This document shows, piece by piece, positions 50,815 to 58,970 of a stretch of 64,000 nt of DNA. This DNA comes from JAOABP01 sp964590395 (GTDB lineage Bacteria; Hydrothermota; Tepidihabitantia; Tepidihabitantales; Tepidihabitantaceae): positions 1 through 64,000 of the forward strand of contig CAZPVT010000032.1 of NCBI GenBank assembly GCA_964590395.1, written 5' to 3'. A program made the translations under genes and the position numbers. Each line of letters opens with the position of its first letter. Position 1 is the stretch's first letter. The notes beneath the pieces are model-generated. The model saw nothing but the letters and a program-made list of their open reading frames with translations. It was not told the DNA's origin and made no database searches.

Positions 50815-51929
50815 ACAAAGCAGCGCAGGTAAAGCATACCGAGATTGCGATTGTTGGAGGGGGGCCTGCGGGAATGAGTGCGGGAATAGTTGCTGCCCGC
50901 CTCGGCGCCCAGGTCACCATCATAGATGACAACCCGCGTCTGGGTGGACAACTGATAAAACAGACCCACAAATTCTTCGGTTCTAAAAGTCATTACTGCG
51001 GCACAAGGGGAATTGACATTGCAACCATTCTCGAACAGGAGTTACGTTCCACAAAGGCGGAGATAATCTTAAACACCACCGTCATTGGACACTTCCAACC
51101 CAATATCCTTGGCCTTGCCGATAGCAAAGAGTTCAGAAAACTTGCCTACGACCGACTGATTGTTGCAACTGGTGCCTATGAAAACAACATCCTTTTTGAA
51201 AATAACGATCTACCCGGTGTCTACGGTGCCGGCGCGGTCCAGACTTTAATGAATGTCTGTGGTATTAGACCGGGGAAAAAGGTGCTGATGGTGGGAGCAG
51301 GAAATATCGGCCTCATCGTATCCTATCAGTTAATTCAAGCCGGCATCGAGGTGGCCGCTGTAGTTGAAGCCTTGCCTTACATCGGTGGCTATCACGTCCA
51401 TGCCGCCAAACTCCGACGCATGGACGTACCCATCCTCACCTCTCACACCATCAAAGCCGCGCTGGGGAAAGAATATGTAATGGGTGCGGTCATCTGCCGT
51501 GTTGACAGAAACTTTAAACCGGTTAGCGGCACTGAAAAAAAACTGGGGGTTGATACTATCTGTCTTGCCGTCGGACTCACACCCTTGGTAGAACTTTTGT
51601 CCCAGGTTGGATGTGAACTCGTTTATATCCGGGAACTAGGCGGGCTTGTTCCCTGGCATAATGAAAACCTGCAAACCTCAGTTCTAACAGTCTATGTTGC
51701 CGGTGATGTCAGTGGTATTGAAGAGGCATCAACTGCAATTTTAGAAGGTAGAATCGCCGGTGCCCAAGCATTTGTCAGCCTGAAAGGGGAAACCCCGCAA
51801 ACGGATTCAATAATAATACAAGCAAAAATGGAACTTAACTCAATCCGCAATGGACCATTTGGGGAAAAGGCTGCGCGGGGCAAACGCCTCCTCCATTCTA
51901 AAAACCAGCCGACTCAAATTGACTATTAA
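50811..51929 (+). CDS. NAD(P)/FAD-dependent oxidoreductase, HcnB-like
   Basis: The product is 372 residues from GTG 50811, with GGAGAGGA upstream. IVGGGPAGMSAGIVAARLGAQV (GGGPAGMSAG core, about 16-25) binds FAD, VATGAYENN follows, GAGNIGLIVSYQL (about 163-175) binds the nicotinamide nucleotide and VAGDVSGIEEASTAI is the final FAD contact. It is like the alpha subunit (HcnB) of HcnABC-type dehydrogenases. The third (HcnC) subunit is missing here, so electrons may pass to a partner encoded elsewhere. Confidence 0.88.
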   Translation: MNKAAQVKHTEIAIVGGGPAGMSAGIVAARLGAQVTIIDDNPRLGGQLIKQTHKFFGSKSHYCGTRGIDIATILEQELRSTKAEIILNTTVIGHFQPNILGLADSKEFRKLAYDRLIVATGAYENNILFENNDLPGVYGAGAVQTLMNVCGIRPGKKVLMVGAGNIGLIVSYQLIQAGIEVAAVVEALPYIGGYHVHAAKLRRMDVPILTSHTIKAALGKEYVMGAVICRVDRNFKPVSGTEKKLGVDTICLAVGLTPLVELLSQVGCELVYIRELGGLVPWHNENLQTSVLTVYVAGDVSGIEEASTAILEGRIAGAQAFVSLKGETPQTDSIIIQAKMELNSIRNGPFGEKAARGKRLLHSKNQPTQIDY

Positions 51930-54276
51930 CCAAGTAAACTTGACCCAACGTAACCGTACTAACAATGAATTAACGCGGACAAAGACTACTACTCATATAA
52001 TTATCAGTGCTGCGCCTTATTTTATAATCGCTGCCGCGATTGTTGTATATTTCTGGGAAATCATCATCAACAAAAATTTTATTGGCAAGGATCTGATCCA
52101 ACAGTATTACCCATTTCACTTTTTCCTCTTTAAGAAACTACGTGCATTTACACTACCAATCTGGAATCCGTATATGTATGCTGGTATCCCTTTTCTGGCG
52201 GATATTCAGACGCAGGTTTTTTACCCCCTGAACTGGCTTTTAGCGCTAATTGCCTCTCCTAATCAGAACTATGTATTCTGGCTTATCGAAATCAAATGTT
52301 TATTACATCTATTACTTGCTGGTATCGGCTTTTATCTGTTGATGCGGGAGTTGAAACTGTCCCCCTTTGCTGGTATTATCAGTGGCCTAACTTACTCCTT
52401 TTCCAGTTTTATGGTTTTGCATCTGATGCACCTTACAATGATTAGCACCTTTGCCTGGTTTCCACTGATCCTCCTCTTCTTTTATCGCACACTTATTCAA
52501 CATCGGATTAAAGACGCCCTCGGTACAGGCGTCACATTGGGATTTGCCAACCTTGCCGGCCACCCTCAGATGATCCTCTACATTGTTTGCTCAACGGGAT
52601 TTCTATTTATTCTTTTTGTAATATTCAATTGGGAAGACACTCGCCCACACCTATTCAGAAAACAACTTCCCCTTCTTGGTATCTCTCTCCTCATCGGATT
52701 TGCTCTGGCTGCCTGCGCTCTCTTACCTGCCTACCGATTTTCTCTGCATACTATCCGCGAACAAATGAGTTACATCGAATCAGCGGAAATATCCCTTTCG
52801 CCTTGGTTTTTTATAACAGTTTTAATTCCCAAATTTTTCGGCAGTGTAACCTGTGTTGGAACTGAATGCGGAACCGACACGGTTTTTTTCTGGCAGAATT
52901 CTGGCAATTACTTCTACTGGGAAACTGCGTTATATATTGGGATAATCCCTTTAGTATTAGCGATAAGTGGTCTGGTTCACCATCACCATAATTTGCGCTG
53001 GCAGTTTACCATTCTGGCTTTGGTTGCGCTACTTTTAGCGCTCGGGAAATACACACCGGTTTACCGTTGGGCATTTGAATTACTCCCGGGGTTTAAACTC
53101 TTTCGCGTTCCCGCTCGTTTTACCGCGGTTTTTACCGTTTGTTTTGCCTTTTTGGCTGGATTGGGAATGGACCATTTCATAAAGGAAAAATCACCAACCA
53201 TTCGCCTGCTCCTACCGGCTTTAGCCGTCTTGGGATATGGCTGTTTGCTTTTTGGACTTTTGATCAGCAGAATATTAAATAACCATCTGCTTCCATTAAA
53301 GAGTACGGTTATCATGAACAACGCATTAGTTCAATCGGCGATATTTTTCGGATTAGCAATCATCGCTACTGGAATTACCTGGCTAAGAATAAAATTTCGC
53401 CGTTTGACACTGGTCTTCGCCTCATTACTCCTGCTCGTTACCTTTGTCGATTTCTATCATTTCGGTCACAAATTTAACCTCGGCAATCTCAGACCTGACC
53501 AACTTTTCAAGCATCGCCCAGCAATTCAGCTCTTTCGGACAGAAGCGCAAAAAAGCCATTTTCGAATCAACGCGCGTCTCGGTGATTTACTAATTCTGGA
53601 GCGAAACGAAGGACTAATATGGCAACTGGAACTGCTTGAGGGATTTACCCCTCTGCAACTTAATAACTACGCGACATTTGACATTCCAATCACCCGCCGA
53701 AATGACCTCCTAAATGTCAAATATGAACCCTTTATTGATATATTTACTCAAGCCTACGGATTTGTCGATAATCCCATCGCCCTTCCACGAACGTGGTTAT
53801 CAGACACCTGCGTAGTAATTAGTGACCGCAAAGAAATTCTGAAAATACTCGCCAAACCTGATTTTGACTACCGGAGAGTGGTGATACTAGAAAAAAAACC
53901 GCTACCTGCGCCGGAGTTTAATCCAGTTCCAGAGAGTATTGGTAAGATTACAATCACCCAGCATTTAGCTGAAAAAATAGTGCTGGAAGTAGAAAACCCC
54001 CGTCCGGCAATATTAATGCTTTCAGAAATCTTCTATCCAGATTGGAAGGCAAAAGTTAATTCAAAACCCGTGGAAATCCTATGTGCCGACTACTGTCTGA
54101 GAGCAATACCACTCCCTGCCGGCAACCATAAGGTTGTTATATATTATGATCGCCTCTGGATAAACATTGGCATAATCATCAGTTTGCTTACCGTAATGCT
54201 GACCATTCTAACCCTACTGACGATAAAATCCAGGAAATTAAACGCGGAAGTAAACGACCGCCACAACACTCGCTAA
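51850..54276 (+). CDS. YfhO-family polytopic membrane protein
   Basis: The product is up to 808 residues. ATG 51850 overlaps the previous gene by 80 nt; TTG codons at 51919 and 51940 are alternatives and the true start is unclear. About 12-14 transmembrane helices begin near residue 50. The first loop (GKDLIQQYYPFHFFLF, then NPYMYAGIPFLADIQTQVFYPLN; cores DLIQQYYP and GIPFLAD) and the C-terminal FYPDWKA domain are typical of YfhO, a GT-C-like family acting on lipid-linked sugars. The 3' end overlaps the convergent ubiA gene by 39 nt. Confidence 0.85.
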   Translation: MDHLGKRLRGANASSILKTSRLKLTINQVNLTQRNRTNNELTRTKTTTHIIISAAPYFIIAAAIVVYFWEIIINKNFIGKDLIQQYYPFHFFLFKKLRAFTLPIWNPYMYAGIPFLADIQTQVFYPLNWLLALIASPNQNYVFWLIEIKCLLHLLLAGIGFYLLMRELKLSPFAGIISGLTYSFSSFMVLHLMHLTMISTFAWFPLILLFFYRTLIQHRIKDALGTGVTLGFANLAGHPQMILYIVCSTGFLFILFVIFNWEDTRPHLFRKQLPLLGISLLIGFALAACALLPAYRFSLHTIREQMSYIESAEISLSPWFFITVLIPKFFGSVTCVGTECGTDTVFFWQNSGNYFYWETALYIGIIPLVLAISGLVHHHHNLRWQFTILALVALLLALGKYTPVYRWAFELLPGFKLFRVPARFTAVFTVCFAFLAGLGMDHFIKEKSPTIRLLLPALAVLGYGCLLFGLLISRILNNHLLPLKSTVIMNNALVQSAIFFGLAIIATGITWLRIKFRRLTLVFASLLLLVTFVDFYHFGHKFNLGNLRPDQLFKHRPAIQLFRTEAQKSHFRINARLGDLLILERNEGLIWQLELLEGFTPLQLNNYATFDIPITRRNDLLNVKYEPFIDIFTQAYGFVDNPIALPRTWLSDTCVVISDRKEILKILAKPDFDYRRVVILEKKPLPAPEFNPVPESIGKITITQHLAEKIVLEVENPRPAILMLSEIFYPDWKAKVNSKPVEILCADYCLRAIPLPAGNHKVVIYYDRLWINIGIIISLLTVMLTILTLLTIKSRKLNAEVNDRHNTR

Positions 54277-55113
54277 CCACAACAACACATCAATAATCAG
54301 AGGCAGATCGGTAAAAAGCACTTTTTCAGGTACCCCCCCCTCTTCCTGACAATAAACGAGATAGAGGTAACGATAGATACCGTAAAGAACAAAAGGCACG
54401 GTTAGCATCAAATGGTTGGTACCAAACTTCTGAACTGTTTCCGGAACAATGGTATAAAGAGAGTAGGCAATAACTGTCGCCGATGTCGCAACCGCTATCA
54501 TCTGGTCTAAAAGCGTCTCTGAATACTTTCCCAGAACACTCCGATGAGAAATACCACCCCCCTCCAAAAATAAAAGCTCATGGCGCCGTTTTGCCAAAGC
54601 AATGAAGAGTGCCAAAAGAATTGCACAAACGAAAAGCCAAGGTGAAATCTGTACCGAAATTATGTAACTGCCGGCAATTGCCCTAAGCGCAAAACCGGCT
54701 GCAACTACCATAACATCTAAGACGACGATCTTTTTTAAAACAATTGAATACGCCAACTGTAAGAGAAAATAAAATACAATTACCAAACCGAAGCGCCAGT
54801 CTAAATAGAAACTCAGCACACCCCCAACAATAAGCGAAATCACCGTGGCCAATATTGCTGGAAAAATAGGAAGTTGTCCTGAGGCGATCGGACGGTATCG
54901 TTTTTTAGGATGAACCCGATCCTGCTCTCTGTCTAAAATGTCATTAATTATATAAACCGCTCCGGAGACAAGACAAAACGCACAAAACCCGACAATCGTC
55001 CTTAAAACCATTGTCCATTCTGTTAAATTTTCGGAAAAAATTAAAGCAGCAAAAACAATCAGGTTCTTAACCCATTGCTTGGGACGCATTGATTGGATTA
55101 TCTTGAAAAGCAT
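54238..55113 (-). CDS. UbiA-family decaprenyl-phosphate phosphoribosyltransferase-like
   Basis: The product is 291 residues from ATG 55113, chosen because the promoter -10 (55121-55126) ends 7 nt before it; the frame is open to 55152. RPKQWVKNLIVFAALIFS (RPKQWVKN core), the prenyl-phosphate motif NDILDREQDRVHPKKRYRPIASG (NDILDREQD and RPIASG cores, about 82-105) and eight to nine helices match the UbiA branch that makes decaprenylphosphoryl-5-phosphoribose. It likely feeds a polyprenyl-linked pentose to glycosyltransferases such as YfhO-like proteins. Confidence 0.88.
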   Translation of the reverse strand: MLFKIIQSMRPKQWVKNLIVFAALIFSENLTEWTMVLRTIVGFCAFCLVSGAVYIINDILDREQDRVHPKKRYRPIASGQLPIFPAILATVISLIVGGVLSFYLDWRFGLVIVFYFLLQLAYSIVLKKIVVLDVMVVAAGFALRAIAGSYIISVQISPWLFVCAILLALFIALAKRRHELLFLEGGGISHRSVLGKYSETLLDQMIAVATSATVIAYSLYTIVPETVQKFGTNHLMLTVPFVLYGIYRYLYLVYCQEEGGVPEKVLFTDLPLIIDVLLWLASVVAVVYFRV

Positions 55114-55120
55114 TATAAAA

Positions 55121-55148
55121 CTTCTACTCGCTATTACACAGTTGTCAA
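55121..55148 (-). promoter_or_regulatory. Promoter of ubiA-like gene
   Basis: Minus-strand TTGACA (55143-55148), 16-bp spacer, TAGAAG (55121-55126). ATG 55113 follows after 7 nt. Confidence 0.55.
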
Positions 55149-55179
55149 ACATTGCAGGCTTTGTTGACAGGCGATTTAA

Positions 55180-56256
55180 TTATTCGTTGCCAATAGTTTC
55201 CCGGCTAATTTTTAAAATCTCAGCAGCGATTTTGTCTGTTGCCCCGCTTGAAACCAACTGTGCTCTGACCGAACGCAATTTGGTTACCATCTCTGCTCGA
55301 TATCTCCTGTCATCTAGCATTCGACAAACTGCAGAATAAACTTGGCGCTCATTGGGCTCCAGATACTCAGGAACTATTCTATTCTGAGCGATAATATTAG
55401 GAATGGCAAAATACGGTGTATGAACTAAAAAACGAGCAATTAGCCGGTTCAAGGTGCTGAGATGATAGCACACAACCATCGGAACGCCGAGAATTGCGAC
55501 CTCAGCAGTTACGGTCCCTGAAACTACAACTGCAACATCACATTGAGCAATGACATCATATCGCAATGCCCTATCCACCATTATCATCCCCGCCGGTAAA
55601 TCTGCCTGCCAGCCACCAACGATTATACCCTTCAACCAGGGGTATCGTAGTGACAGTTGCTTGTAGACATGAATAAAAAGGGGCTGATGATATTGGATCT
55701 CTTGCTTGCGGGTTCCCGGCAAAAAGGCAATATATCGAAAATCATTGTTCCCACCCAGTAATTGTGCCATTTGCTCGCAGTACCTACCTGGAGTAATTAA
55801 ATCATAGAATGGATAACCATAGTAAATAGCGTTGATGCCCGCTTTAAGTAAAGGCTTCTGCTCAAAACGAAAGAGACAAATTACCCTATCAGCCGCTTTT
55901 CTTAGCATATCGATACGAAACTTGCCCCACGCCCAGATCTGGGGCGGAGCGATGTATATCACTTTAATACCGCTTTTGCGTAATTTTCTTCCCAGAAATA
56001 AATTGAAACCGGAAAAAGCTATTAGGACAACTACATCCGGATTCATACAAAGTATCTTACCCAAAACGCTATTTATCCAATACCTGCTCCTAAGAATTCT
56101 GGGTATCACCGCAGCGAAACCGAATAATTCATCGGTTTTCGCAACAAGATTTATTATCATCACCTCCGCCTTGCTGTCTAAACTAACAATTCTCTGCCGA
56201 AGAAAATCACTCAACATCAATCCTGAATACTCTCCGGCACAAATCACGATCCGCAC
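55180..56256 (-). CDS. lpxB: Lipid-A-disaccharide synthase
   Basis: The product is 358 residues from GTG 56256. The block YIAPPQIWAWGKFRI (APPQIWAWG core, about 102-110) is diagnostic for LpxB; YYGYPFYDLI and FLPGTRKQEI follow as expected. It joins UDP-diacylglucosamine with lipid X in lipid A synthesis on the inner membrane. The N-terminal loop reads AGEYSGLMLSDFL rather than the usual AGExSGD, so it is a divergent member. LptD at 33615 fits with LPS production. A promoter ends 8 nt before the GTG. Confidence 0.88.
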   Translation of the reverse strand: MRIVICAGEYSGLMLSDFLRQRIVSLDSKAEVMIINLVAKTDELFGFAAVIPRILRSRYWINSVLGKILCMNPDVVVLIAFSGFNLFLGRKLRKSGIKVIYIAPPQIWAWGKFRIDMLRKAADRVICLFRFEQKPLLKAGINAIYYGYPFYDLITPGRYCEQMAQLLGGNNDFRYIAFLPGTRKQEIQYHQPLFIHVYKQLSLRYPWLKGIIVGGWQADLPAGMIMVDRALRYDVIAQCDVAVVVSGTVTAEVAILGVPMVVCYHLSTLNRLIARFLVHTPYFAIPNIIAQNRIVPEYLEPNERQVYSAVCRMLDDRRYRAEMVTKLRSVRAQLVSSGATDKIAAEILKISRETIGNE

Positions 56257-56264
56257 TGAAGAAG

Positions 56265-56292
56265 AAAATAACGATAATATAACTTAAGTCAA
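56265..56292 (-). promoter_or_regulatory. Promoter of lpxB
   Basis: Minus-strand TTGACT (56287-56292), 16-bp spacer, TATTTT (56265-56270). GTG 56256 follows after 8 nt. Confidence 0.65.
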
Positions 56293-56379
56293 TGGCAATA
56301 TCATCGCATGGTCAACGAGTTGTTGCTGTTGACTAACCGACCTTTTTCTGCACCGGGACCTTGTCGCTTTCTATTACTA

Positions 56380-56407
56380 TTGACAACCGATTTAAACCAT
56401 TTAACAT
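56380..56407 (+). promoter_or_regulatory. Promoter of class II aldolase / trmH operon
   Basis: TTGACA (56380-56385), 16-bp spacer, TAACAT (56402-56407). ATG 56424 follows after 16 nt. Confidence 0.62.
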
Positions 56408-56423
56408 CATAAAAGATAATACG

Positions 56424-57055
56424 ATGACCACGGCAGATCAACCGAAACTAATGGAAGAGATAGCCACACCGTATTTAAACCAAATCGCTGACATCGCTTA
56501 TCGACTCTGGCATTGGGGTTGGGCAAAAGATAACACCGGAAACTTTTTATCCAGGTTAATGACCTATTATTAACTAAAATCACTGGTGCTAAGATGGAGA
56601 AGATCGTTCGAAATCCGTTACCTTTCCTCTACCTTATCAAGCCATCGCCGGCCGGTTACCGATACACGGTTTTGTTCCAAAATGCTATTCCGACCCGGGA
56701 AATATTTTCTCGTATTTCTGCTCAGCGAGTCCTCGCGCGGTCTCGTCCTGCGGAAAGAATTTTACTCCATACGCACCCTAATGAAGTCATCGCTTTATCC
56801 TTGATATATTCCCAACCCGACCAATTAATGGGGTTCATAACCGAAAAAATCAACTACCAAAAACTGCACCTTATTATCACTGTTATTGAATACCTACCCA
56901 ACGGATCGAAAGAACCGGCAAGAAAAACTGCCCGTGCTTTCAAAAATCATTCTCTCGTTATTTGGCAGCACCCTAGTGTTATCGCTGCCAGCAAAACAAT
57001 TTATTCCGCTTTAAAACTTATTAAAAATTTGAACGACATCGTTAAAAATGATTGA
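56424..57055 (+). pseudogene. Class II aldolase (RhaD-like), single-base frameshift
   Basis: Two ORFs in different frames together form one class II aldolase. The first (56424-56573) has AYRLWHWGWAKDNTGN, matching the RhaD N-terminus. The second frame carries LLLTKITGAK (phosphate loop), YTVLFQNAIPTREI, the metal site LLHTHPNEVIAL and NHSLVIWQHP near the end. Adding one T to the T5 run at 56544-56548 joins the frames as GN-FFIQVNDLLL and gives 210 residues. It would cleave a sugar phosphate such as rhamnulose-1-phosphate. It is either a young pseudogene, a sequencing indel or slippage. The 3' end overlaps trmH by 8 nt. Confidence 0.8.
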
Positions 57056-57632
57056 CCCCAAAATCCGCCCCCAAAAACATCTACCAGCACCGGATGGAAT
57101 TGAGACCTTCTATGAAGTCCGGTCTCAAGATTCCCCGCTACCTCCGGAGGAGTTTATTAAGCTCCCTCGCCATCCTATTCACATAGTTCTGGATAACCTG
57201 CGCAGCGCATTTAATGTTGGTGCCATCTTTCGCTTAGCTGACGCAACCCGGGCAGCCGAAATAATTACCTGCGGTTACACGGCGCATCCACCACATCACA
57301 AACTGGAATTAACCGCCTGTGGTACCTTGCGATCCGTACCGTGGCGCCATTTCAACTATACCTCACAAGCAATTACCGACCTGAAGAGTAAAGGCATCCA
57401 AGTAATCGGAGTGGAAACTGTTGTGGGTGCCTGTTCCTATCATCAGTTCAGTTACCGTTTTCCGGTAGGAATCGTTATGGGGAATGAAGCACACGGAATT
57501 TCTCCTGAAGTTTTACCGCTATGCGACAGTTTCGTAGCAATACCGCTATTGGGCTATAAGAATTCCCTGAATGTCGCCACTGCCACCGCAATCGTCCTCT
57601 ATGAATTACTCAAGCAGGGGAACTGGCTTTAA
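57048..57632 (+). CDS. SpoU/TrmH-family RNA 2'-O-methyltransferase
   Basis: The product is 194 residues. The three SPOUT motifs are present: NLRSAFNVGAIFRLAD (about 50-65, with the catalytic Arg), PVGIVMGNEAHGIS (about 140-153) and IPLLGYKNSLNVATATAIV (cores IPLLG and NSLNVATA, about 166-180). These form the knotted SAM site. The substrate could be tRNA G18 or rRNA. It overlaps the aldolase frame by 8 nt, so it depends on the same promoter, and overlaps the convergent PUA gene by 4 nt. Confidence 0.93.
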   Translation: MIDPKIRPQKHLPAPDGIETFYEVRSQDSPLPPEEFIKLPRHPIHIVLDNLRSAFNVGAIFRLADATRAAEIITCGYTAHPPHHKLELTACGTLRSVPWRHFNYTSQAITDLKSKGIQVIGVETVVGACSYHQFSYRFPVGIVMGNEAHGISPEVLPLCDSFVAIPLLGYKNSLNVATATAIVLYELLKQGNWL

Positions 57633-58039
57633 TCAAGCGGTCGAAACATGGGAATACACGATTTTAAAATCGGTTTTTTATAAAGTCCTACCCCCACAAC
57701 GAACTCGCGCCAAAAAACTATCACATAGCCGTTTTCTATTGTGGCCCCCACCTCAATCTCCCCGCCGTTTATTAAAACCCTCGCTTGCTCCTCACTAACC
57801 TCAATCCTGCTGCGCGTTGCTAAACGACCAAAAATCTGCATCGCAAATGTCGTCGGTTTGATCGAAGCGGGGAAGATCCTACACAGCCTGATCCCCCGCC
57901 GCAAGGGCTTAGCCTCTCTAAACTTCATTACCTCCGGCGTTCCGACAAAAATTGTCCCCTGATCCTCTTGGATTTTCAAATCCCGCAACCATTCTGCTGA
58001 GAATCCAAACCGGCGCGACAGAAAATCAACTGGGTGCAT
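57629..58039 (-). CDS. Stand-alone PUA-like RNA-binding domain of RsmF type
   Basis: The product is 136 residues. The end GEIEVGATIENGYVIVFWREFVVGVGLYK (cores NGYVIVFW and VGVGLYK) and the middle RRGIRLCRIF match the C-terminal PUA-like domain found in RsmF/NOL1-type m5C methyltransferases. Here it is a separate gene whose ATG lies 14 nt inside the 3' end of the methyltransferase gene. The pair probably act together as a split enzyme. Its 3' end meets trmH tail to tail. Confidence 0.78.
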   Translation of the reverse strand: MHPVDFLSRRFGFSAEWLRDLKIQEDQGTIFVGTPEVMKFREAKPLRRGIRLCRIFPASIKPTTFAMQIFGRLATRSRIEVSEEQARVLINGGEIEVGATIENGYVIVFWREFVVGVGLYKKPILKSCIPMFRPLD

Positions 58040-58970
58040 TATCAGGTTTTCTAATCAAGGCAATAAAAAAAACTTCGGTATCATTGTCCTGGGGAAAAAT
58101 TCTGCGGCACGACTCTATCACTGATGGGTAGCCTTTACCTTCCCATTCCCTTATCGCCGGCCGCATTTTAAGGTGTGCCAGCTCTATGGGAAGTATTTCT
58201 GCCTCGGGAAACCGGCTCAATAGATAAGTAACCACCGCCTCGTTTTCTTCCGGGGCAATTGTACAGGTAGAATAAACCATCTTACCACCCGGCTTCAGTG
58301 CCTGATAACCCGCGACGATTAGTCCTTTCTGAACTCGGCTAAAATTCTCTATTCCCCGGAACGACCATCGCTCCAAAGCCTCCTTACTCTTCCGGATAGT
58401 CCCTTCTGAACTACAGGGCGCATCCACCAGCACCCGGTCACAACTATTACTCAACTTTTTTGCCAAAATGATACCATCTCCTCGGCAGATCACCACATTC
58501 AAACAACCCATTCGATCCACATTGCCCACCAAACCTCGAATCCGTTGATAAGAAAGATCGTTAGCGATAATTAACCCACGATTATTCATCATCGCTGACA
58601 TCTGCGTCGTTTTTGAACCCGGCGCTGCCGCAATATCCAGCACAGTTTCCCCCGGTTGCGGTGCCAGCACTAAAGGTGGAACCATTGACGCCGCCTCCTG
58701 GATGTAGATCAAACCCAGAAAATGTTCCAGTCTTCTACCCAATCCCATCCCATCTTTAACCACATAGGCAACAGGATTATAAGGTAATTGCTGGGGTTTA
58801 AAATCCTTCAGCAATGGCAAAACTTTATCGGGTAAAGCCTTGATTGTATTAATCCGAAAAACCTTAGGCAATGGGGTCAGCATTGCGGATATAAAATCAT
58901 CAAAATCGTTAATTATCCTCTCGTATCTCGCCACAAATAGTGGAGGAAAAAGATCCCGCTTCGCTCTCAT
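58026..58970 (-). CDS. NOL1/NOP2/Sun-family m5C RNA methyltransferase
   Basis: The product is 314 residues. SAM motif I is VLDIAAAPGSKTTQ (about 109-122), motif IV is VDAPCSSEGTIRKS (with the releasing Cys, about 182-186) and motif VI is YSTCTIAPEENE (catalytic Cys, about 237). It forms 5-methylcytosine in rRNA or tRNA. It ends after the catalytic domain and the RNA-binding PUA domain follows as a separate overlapping gene. It overlaps the DUF763 gene by 4 nt. Confidence 0.93.
   Translation of the reverse strand: MRAKRDLFPPLFVARYERIINDFDDFISAMLTPLPKVFRINTIKALPDKVLPLLKDFKPQQLPYNPVAYVVKDGMGLGRRLEHFLGLIYIQEAASMVPPLVLAPQPGETVLDIAAAPGSKTTQMSAMMNNRGLIIANDLSYQRIRGLVGNVDRMGCLNVVICRGDGIILAKKLSNSCDRVLVDAPCSSEGTIRKSKEALERWSFRGIENFSRVQKGLIVAGYQALKPGGKMVYSTCTIAPEENEAVVTYLLSRFPEAEILPIELAHLKMRPAIREWEGKGYPSVIESCRRIFPQDNDTEVFFIALIRKPDNAPS

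Noticed and set aside
55163..55190. Plus-strand TTGACA at 55165
   Set aside because: No acceptable -10 lies at 16-18 bp and no plus-strand gene follows; it is inside the lpxB-ubiA gap and the lpxB 3' end.
56538..56560. Programmed -1 frameshift at CTTTTTA in the aldolase
   Set aside because: The run does not form a standard X-XXY-YYZ slippery site in the starting frame, and no strong downstream structure is evident; a simple indel is more likely.
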